DNA of 27,977 nt. It comes from Acidobacteriota bacterium (lineage in GTDB: Bacteria; Acidobacteriota; Holophagae; Acanthopleuribacterales; Acanthopleuribacteraceae). Position 1 is the stretch's first letter, and each line of letters starts with the position of its first letter. Under the pieces are notes generated by a model. That model worked only from the letters and a program-made list of their open reading frames with translations, was not told the DNA's origin and made no database searches. The stretch spans positions 1 to 27,977 of the forward strand of contig JACJWC010000025.1 of the NCBI GenBank assembly GCA_020637335.1. The letters run 5' to 3'. Positions 18,801 through 27,800 of the stretch are shown piece by piece. A program made the translations under genes and the position numbers.

Positions 18801-21800
18801 GATTGTCGACCCGGTGACGACGACGGGCGAACCGGATGTGACCTTGTATGCACCTCTTGATGGTCAACCCTTGCCGCTCTTCCTGCCCCAAGGTCTGGAT
18901 TTACAAATCCATTTCGCCATGTCCGACCCCGACAAAATTGGCGGTTACCGCTTGACCTTCAACGATTTAGTCCTGTTGGAACACATCTATGGCAACACAA
19001 CTACTTATCCAGTCGATACCCACTTGGTTCTGCCAACAGAACTGCGCAGTGCCGAGATGTTGGTGGGTCAATTGGAGGTTTGGGACCGCGGCGGTCAGAC
19101 CCGGGTTATCCCGATCACCATCCCCAATATAAACGGTCAGGTCGAAACCCAATTGGTCCTGGGCCCCAACCAGGCTCAAGGCAATGAAAGCTACATTCTG
19201 GTCGGCGGGAACCACATCATCGATGGTCGCAACACGGTCCAAAACTTGGTTCTGGTCAACGGAGCCACCCTGACCCAAACCGCAACCGACGAATTTGAAA
19301 CTCATGTGGCCGGAACCCAACTCAAGGTGCTCGGTGTTTTGGTGGTCGACGAAGGCTGTCTGATCGATGGTAACGGCAAAGGCTTCAACCAATTGCCCAG
19401 CGCCATGGGCATCAGCGAACCGCATAGCTCGCATGCCGGCCTGGGTTATGGCTCAACCGATCCCAATGAAATTTACGGTTCACCGTTTCAGCCCAGTTTG
19501 CCGGGTAGCTTCACAGGCGGTGGCGCTTGGCAGTTAACGTCTGACCAAATCTGGTTGCTGGGCGAAATTCGCGCAAACGGTTTGTATCAGTCCGGTTCGC
19601 CCGCCTTTAACGGATCGGGCGGCAGTATTTGGTTGCAGGCCGAAGCGTTCCACGGCCTTGGTGCGGTCCGAGCGCTTGGCTACTCGTATGGTTCCGGTCG
19701 AGCCGGTGGCGGCGGGCGCATCGCCTTGTACGGCGATTTTGCCGGAAAGGTGGAAGCGTTCAGCTTTGGTCCAACTGGAACGGGCACGATCTACCGCTCC
19801 GTGCCTGATCCCGATCAGCCGGGTCAGCGCATCAACACCCTGCAGATCCGCCATCGCGACGATGCGAGTTCGTCGATTCCGACCTACTTGTTTGGGCCCT
19901 GGACTCTGCAGGAAGACAGCGATTTCACCGTGCGCGAAGAAGTGATGGGATCGGACACCTTCCAAGTCCTGACCCTGTTAGCCCCATTTGGACCCTACCA
20001 GGGGCTGCCCGGCTACCTGGTTGCCTTTCAGACAGCCGAGACATCTATTGCGCAACAGGTCGGCCTTGAACTATGGTCGCCGGCCAACCAACCGTTTGGT
20101 ACCTTTGTTGGCGGCGAGACAATTGAAATCCGCCCACCGCTCGACGCGATCCAGGTCGAGAACTACGGTTATCTCAACCTGCTCGACTACAGTCCGCAGG
20201 TAGATATTTACCTCGGGCACCTGGGTGTACTGCAATCCGAATCGACTTACGTCAGCAGTGGTCACTTGCTGGATTTAAGTGGAACCTGCAGATTGATCGG
20301 CAATTTCCAATGGGATAACCTCACCCATTCCAGTGACTTGAAGTTGGCCTTAACGGGATCTGCAACGGTTCAGAACTGGAATCAAACCGATGGCGAAGTG
20401 TATGCCGATGGTTCGATCCAGGCCGATGTGTTAACGGTGGCCAGTGCCGCCAAAATTCGCACCCAGCACATCAACGGCGCAGAACTCACCCTGCACAGCC
20501 GCCTTATGGATATTCAAGGTACTGTTTCCGCTCCACGAAGTGGCCTAGCTGTGGCATCGGGTCCAACCTTCCGCTCACACGGTGGTCTTGGGGATGGAAC
20601 TGAAACTTACGGTTCACTGTACCGAGCCGAATCGCGTGGCAACGGCGCCAGCTACGGCGGGGGATTGCTGACCTTACTTGCCGATGAGTCTCTAGTTGTC
20701 GATGGCGTAATTTCATCAAAAACAGAGGAAAGTAATGGGTCTGGTGGCTCTATCCATATCCGGACGCCTTTTTTTAATGGGACCGGTACGCTTAATGCCG
20801 ATGGTTTTTTTAGTTCATCCAAACCTTGCGGAGGCGGCAGGATCGCCATATTCTCGAATACTTATGCTTTTTCCGGTTCCGTTCATGCATACGGACTAGG
20901 TTATGTTTCGGGAACGAGTTATCAATCCGGAGCCGGAACCATTTTTATTCAATCCGATCAGTGGCCCAATGGTCGCCTGATTGTCGACAATGGCGGTTAT
21001 CAGCCGGGCATGAACCGATCCACCCCGTTGCCCGGCCTGGGTTCGCGCCTGGCCGACGCGGCAACCGGCTTAGCCCAAATCCTCGGCTCGAATTTCCCAG
21101 ATAGTTTGGCCGGCCTTTATGTCGTTTCTGGTAATAACCCACCGGCCCGAATCGCTAGCAATACGGCCGATACGTTGTCGCCGGAAACCAGTTTCCCCGC
21201 AATTGGGGCCGGCGAAGAGTACCACGGTTTACATCGCCTGGATGTACTCGAAGTTCGCGGTAAAGCGCACCTCTATTCCATCGATCCGATTGAGGTTTTA
21301 GACCAACTGATCATTAATGACGGAACCTTGGAAGTTCCCCAACTGCAGATGGATCAACCCCTTGTGCTCAAGGACGGCAAAGGTCGCTTAATCTCACCGG
21401 TCAGCGATTTGACCCTTGACAATTTCGACTTGGTTATCGACCAACCGGTGAATATGGACACTTTGACCTTGGTGAATGGCAGCTCTCTCACCTACCGTCA
21501 GCCCATCGTCATTACTACGATAATGGTCAGCGATTCCGACCTGATTGCCGCTGTTCCCGGCCACGATCCCGGCCTAATCGCTCAAGACCTTACTTTGATC
21601 AACTCAGGTTGGACCGTTGCCAATCGGCCTACTGCCTCCAGCTTCTACGAACTTGTCGCCCAAATCGATGGCACTCTATTAATTGATACCAACAGTGAAA
21701 TTGCCTCATCAGGTTCAAATAAGACGCCATCCTCTGCGTTTGAATGGCCCACAGGTGTTGCCTATGCCACAGAAACGCATGGTGGCTTTAATCGACTTGG

Positions 21801-24800
21801 CAACCACGCAAATTATCCAACTGGGTACGCCGAGGAACCCGTTTTTGGAAATTATGTACGTCCATTGCGGCCTGGTCCCCAAAACGGTGGTGGTGTCATT
21901 CACCTGGTCGCCAACCAAATCGAGAACCAAGGAATGATCCAATCCGATGCCCCAGCTTTTAATTACCGCAGTGGCGGTTCCGTTCTCCTGGAGGTGAATA
22001 CGCTGGTTGGAAATGGAACCATTGCCGCTCGCGAAGGGTCTAGTGGTGGCGGTGGCGGCCGAATCGCCATTCATTACCAGGGCAGTGACGCCTTCAAGAC
22101 CAGCATGAGCTTGACGACCCAAAAAGTTGGTGACCAAGGCATAACCACTCGAGGGGGCGCGGGTACTATTTTTCTAAAAGGGCCTGGCCAAACCTATGGA
22201 GAACTCGTCATTGATCAGACCGGTTCCAGAATCGGCACTGAAGACGGTCTCGAGTCCCGTCAACGCTTGACCGGCATCCCCGGACACTCGCGCATTACCC
22301 TTTCAATCGAAGATAACGGTCCGGCCAATCAAATCTCTGACCCCGCATGGGAACTCGCGCCTGATCTGGCGTTCCAATGGATTCGCCTCACCTATGACGG
22401 TCAAACCTACCAACGTCAAATTGTCGACAACAGCTATACCGGCCTGATGCTTAGTGAGGATTTACCCAAACCGATCCCTGCCGGAACAGAGCTTGAATTA
22501 ATCCTCAAATTAGATGCTTTGACCCTCAAAGGCGGCGCGCTTCTTTTCTACCCGGGCCTCATCGAAACTGCCGCACTCAACTTGGGACCTGAAATGAACA
22601 CCGGTAATGGGGTTTGGTGCCGTGACCTGATCGGCTTGCCCAATCCCTTGGTTATCAATTCCGAGCGTCTTCTTTTGTCGTTGGAAGAGCCTCAATGGCA
22701 AACGCAAGACATTACGGTCCAAAATGGCATTTTAGTTTTGGCCAAACCTCTTGAAGTTCATGACTTAAATCTTGTTGATGGTTTCGTGACCCAATCCCTG
22801 GTCAACATGGCCTATGCGGCGAACCACTTGTTTGAACCGGCACTGGAACTCACAGCACATCAAATCACTTTTTCCGGTTCAAGTCGCATTGATGCCAATG
22901 GAAAGGTTTATAAAAACACGCTTTTCGGAAACAGCGGGACGCACGGCGGTTTACCTTCAAATGGATCAGGAACTACTTTTGGCTCTCTCTACCAACCGCA
23001 GGAATATGGAAATCGCCAGAGTTATTTTTCCGGAGGCCGAGTTCACGTCATTGCAAACACCATCCAAAATGGCGTTTTCGCAGCTAACGGTGACCGCTCC
23101 AGCGGCAACGGAGCGGGTGGCTCCATCTGGATTGAGGCGCAAACACTGATCGGGGACTTGCAGTGCGATGCTAGCTCCGATTCCATCGGCCGAGATGGCG
23201 GTGGCCGCATTGCCGTCTATGCCGGAACTACCGATGGTGCGATTCTGACCAACACCTCCGGCTACGGGGGCTCTTCGGGTACAGCCTTTATCCATATCGC
23301 CGATCAACACACATTCGGTGAATTGCGCATCGTCAACTCCACCGTTACCAGCGTGCCAACCCCCATCCTCGGCTTTGCGCCGACTACCGTGCCTGCCGGA
23401 TTCAGCGCCACCTTTGTGGATGGAATAACCAGCATAACCCTGCCAGGTCTGAGCGAAACCAATGACCTGAGCGGCTACCGTCTGATACCGCGCAACGATC
23501 CGGCATCTGCCGCGCGTGTGCTCAGTAATTCTACCAGCGGCGACCTGCAAATCGTTGTGGAAGGCGACCTGAGCGACCTGCAAGTTGGAGACCCACTCGC
23601 CCTCGAAGTCTGGGTCGATAACCTGGTCTTACAGAATGCCCAGCTCTCGGGCGATGTGCCGGTCGTTGAGTTCCCGGCCGATACAACGCCACCGACCATC
23701 GACGAATACAGCCTGACCCCCTTCTACGGCGATCGTCTGGATTCTGGCCTGGATTTCCAATTGCTCCTGACCGCGTCTGACGATGTGGCCGTTGACCGTG
23801 CTCGCGCCACGATTGGCGGTGTGGCCGTCGACCTGACCGGCGCCGGTCCGTTCACCTTCAACCTGGCTGCGCCGGTGGTCGCTGCTCTGGAAAACCACGA
23901 CCTGCTGATGGAAGTCTGGGATGCGGCTAATAACCCCAGCCAGCAAACCGTTATAATTCCCGTCGAACCGCCCGATACAATGGCTCCCGTTTTAACCATC
24001 TTGGCCCCCAACGACGGCGAAACCTTGCTGGTCGATACGCCATTTGATCTGCGTTTCACCATTTCCGATAACCGTTGGGTCGACCAGGTCAGTGCAACCT
24101 TTGATGGCACCGTCCATACCCAAATGGTCCAGGCCAACGATGGTTCGGTCGAATGGACATTGACCTTCCAAACCCCCAACCTTGCCACTGCCGAAACGCG
24201 TACCTTGCATGTCGAGGCCGTTGATATCTTTGGTAATATTCAAAGCGAAGACCGAACCCTGACCATCTCGCCAGCCACCATCCCGGTTGTGACCTGGTTA
24301 CAACCAACTGCCACCTACCTGGTGGCCGGAACAACCGTCACCGTTTCGGTTGATGCCCAATCCGCCAACGGTATCGACCGGGTCAGCCTGGGTTTTGAAG
24401 GTCAAACCGCAGTTGAAATTAGCAGCCCACCTTACCAAACCGATCTGGTCGTGCCCCCCACCGCAACCTTGATGTCGACCAACCTGGTCGCTCATGCCTG
24501 GTCCAATACCGGTGATGAAACCGTTAGCAGCAAACTTCTGACCGTTTTCCCCACACAATTTGCTTTGCCAGAAATAGTCTTTCACAATCTTCGAGCTGAC
24601 CAGGAAATCGAGGTGGGCTCAAAAATTCCTTTCCTTCCAGAATGGCGATTTCTACACGAGGATGCCCAGGGTAGCCAGGGCCAATGGATGGTGCAGCAAT
24701 TATCTGGAGCCACCTTTACTAAATGGGCTATTGCCAGCAACTCCAATTTCCCAGGTGCCAAAATCTGGCGATCAGCAGGTTCATCGATGCATAATCGCCT

Positions 24801-27800
24801 GGTTTCTCCAGTCATTATTCCTGAGTCCAGCACTTTATTGCACTTTCTGCACCGGTTCAGTATTGGTAGTGGCACAGCTACGCTTATTGCCCGCAATTGG
24901 GATACGGGAGTTGAGACGAATCTCGGCCCGTATCTGATAAATGGCGGTTACACGAGTGGTCAAAATTCCTGGGTTTATGGGATTTCCGTCATTGACCATG
25001 TCATGGCGGATCTTTCAGGCTTTGAAGGGCAATCCATCCAGTTGATTTGGGACATCAGCATTCCTGCAGGTAGCTCGGGCTCTTGGGAAATCGATGAAAT
25101 CTCGGTTATCAAACCAGGCGGACCGGCTGGTGGTAGCCTAGTCCTTTCGGGGTTAGGGAACAATTTGAATTTGGACGTTAATTCCGATTGGCAAATGCTT
25201 GAGATTCCCGAACTTATTCCGGGTCCCCAGACCTTGTTCCTGACTGCCACTGATAGTCGTGGCTTAGAATGGACCAGCGAGCTCCCTTTCGAGGCGATTG
25301 TCGATCAGACACCGCCGTTCATTGCCCTAGATAGCCCCACACCTTTTGAAGTCTTGGCAACAGCTTCTCCATTCGACCTAGAAGTACTTCCTCAGGTCTC
25401 GGATGGGGCCGCACTGAGTCGCAGCTTGCTTGATCCTATTTTATGGACTACGGCTTCTTCTTTTGCATCAGTAGAATGGGTTTTCAATCTTTCTGGCGCA
25501 GTTCGCTGGCGTGGGCCATTGAATCAGGATTCCTTTGAATGGACTGCCCAACTAAATGAATTTGATGTGCCAGCTTTCCAGCCTCGCCTATCCATTTTCC
25601 ATCGAGTCAATGGTTCTCAAACTACTTATGCTGTTTTAGAAGCACGCGTTTCTGGTGCCACCATCTGGCAAGACCTTGGGCCTGCCATGATTGAGGGCGA
25701 ATATACTGCCATAGTGGACCAGGTTGGTCATCCTCTCAACGGTCGTTCGGCATGGGTGGGTAATTACAAAAATTTTCAAACCACGATCGACTTGAGTGAA
25801 TTTTCCGGTCAGAAAATAGAACTACGTATCTGGTTCCATACACCGGCCGAAACTGTACACGATTGGACCGTAGAAGCCTTAAATTTGACTGGGATAGATC
25901 CAAGTACTCGGCCAGTTGCCATTGTAGATTCCGAATTTGAGGGTCAAACCCAATCTGACTCAATTTCCCCTTACCAGTTTGCTTTCCCTGTCCCAACTCA
26001 ACCAACCACGCGGCAGGTATCGCTTTCTATCACTGCCGAAGACCCGAGTGGTTTATCGACTACTCTTGACCGAAGTCTTCTCCTCCTCGCGGGCCAAACC
26101 CAATCCCTAACTGCTCTAAATTTGCAAGAAGGTGATACTTCCTTAGAAAACCAACATCTTGCGCTCCTGGCGGGATCTCATGTGATCAACGGCGAACACA
26201 CCTTTGCCTCACTGGTTTTGGCTCCGGGTGCGGTCCTCAGTCATACTGCTTCACCTTCCAACCTCAATCCCTCTGGAATGGACCTGACCCTTTCTGGTGC
26301 GTTAATAGTCCTGCCCGATGCGATTATTGATCTTAATGGCAGAGGGTATCCGGGGCAATCTACAGACCCCGGGCTCGGCCTGCCCAGTTCCCATGGTCAT
26401 GGCGGATTAGGTCCGGGCGAGGCGCTTGGTGCATACGGAAATCCCTACGATCCTTTCGAACCTGGTTCGGCAACTGGCGGCGGCAGAATCCGCATTTCTG
26501 CTGATCACATTCAAGTGGATGGCACCATACGCGCAAATGGCTCATCGAATGCCGGGCAATTTGGCTCCGGCGGTTCTGTTAGCCTTTTTGCAAATTCGAT
26601 TTCAGGTGTAGGTCGGATTCAAGCCAATGGATTCGAGATTGGATCCAACGACCTTTCCGGCGGTGGGGGTCGCATCGCCCTGAACAGTGCGGGTTCTATC
26701 GATTATTCGGGTTACTTGGAAGCACTAGGTGGACCCCAATCTGGCGCAGGAACTATCTATCTTCAATCTGCAACGACCAAGACCCTTCGCGTCTCTAATT
26801 TCCAGGGTTCAGCTGGTTGGACGCCCCTTCCTGGGCCTCCTCTAGCGGGTACAAACCTCCAAGTTCAAAATGCCTCTGTTCAGCTTGACAATCCCTGGAC
26901 AGGTAGCACATTCACCATTGATGGTGGCTGGTTAAAGTTTGAGACCTCGAGTCAGGTGGATTTAAGAAATCGCCTCACCCTAATGGATGCTCGCCTACAA
27001 GGAAAGTTGCTTTTAGAGGAAAGCCAAATAAATCCTCCGGGCCTCTCTCGGGGCTCGTTGGAACTAGTCGGCGAAATTGAATCGGATATCTTCTCCACCG
27101 ACATGGATTTCAATTCTCAGATTGGCTTGGCCGGCACAATCCACTGCCAGCGTTTCCTTCCTGCAGAATATGGCGAGATCTATGTTCCGATAGATCTACC
27201 AAATTGGCCACTCATCCTAAATGTCGATCAGAATCTCAATCTCCGCTATACCAATCTCAATGCCCATAACGGTGCTGGATACTTGGGGAATCGGTACTCG
27301 CATGCCGGAATCGGTGTCCATAATAACGACGGGACGCCGCAGCTTGTGAATGAAATTCCTTACGGAAATCTTTTTTATCCCGACACACCAGGCTACGGTG
27401 GTGGGGTTGTGCAGATTTACGCCGATTCGGTCTCCTTCGATGGCGAAATCAACGTGTCGGGTTTTGATAACTATGATCAATATGGCCCTAACAACGGCGC
27501 CGCAGGTTCTATTTACATTGAAACAAACTCAATTTCTGGTTATGGGTCCTTGTATGCTGAAGGAGGGATCCACTACGAAAGCGACGGGCAATCCACCCCA
27601 ACGGAAGTGGCTGGTTCAGGTGGGCGCATTGCAATCCGCGTCCTTCAATCTGGTGGTAACAATTTCCATGGTGACTATTACGCTTCGGGTGCTTCGGTGT
27701 TTGGGGGCAACGCCTCGCCAGGCACAATTTATTTTGAAGATCCAGATTCTTTTCCTTTTGGTAAACTGATTATCAGGGATGATTACGGAACTATTCCTGA

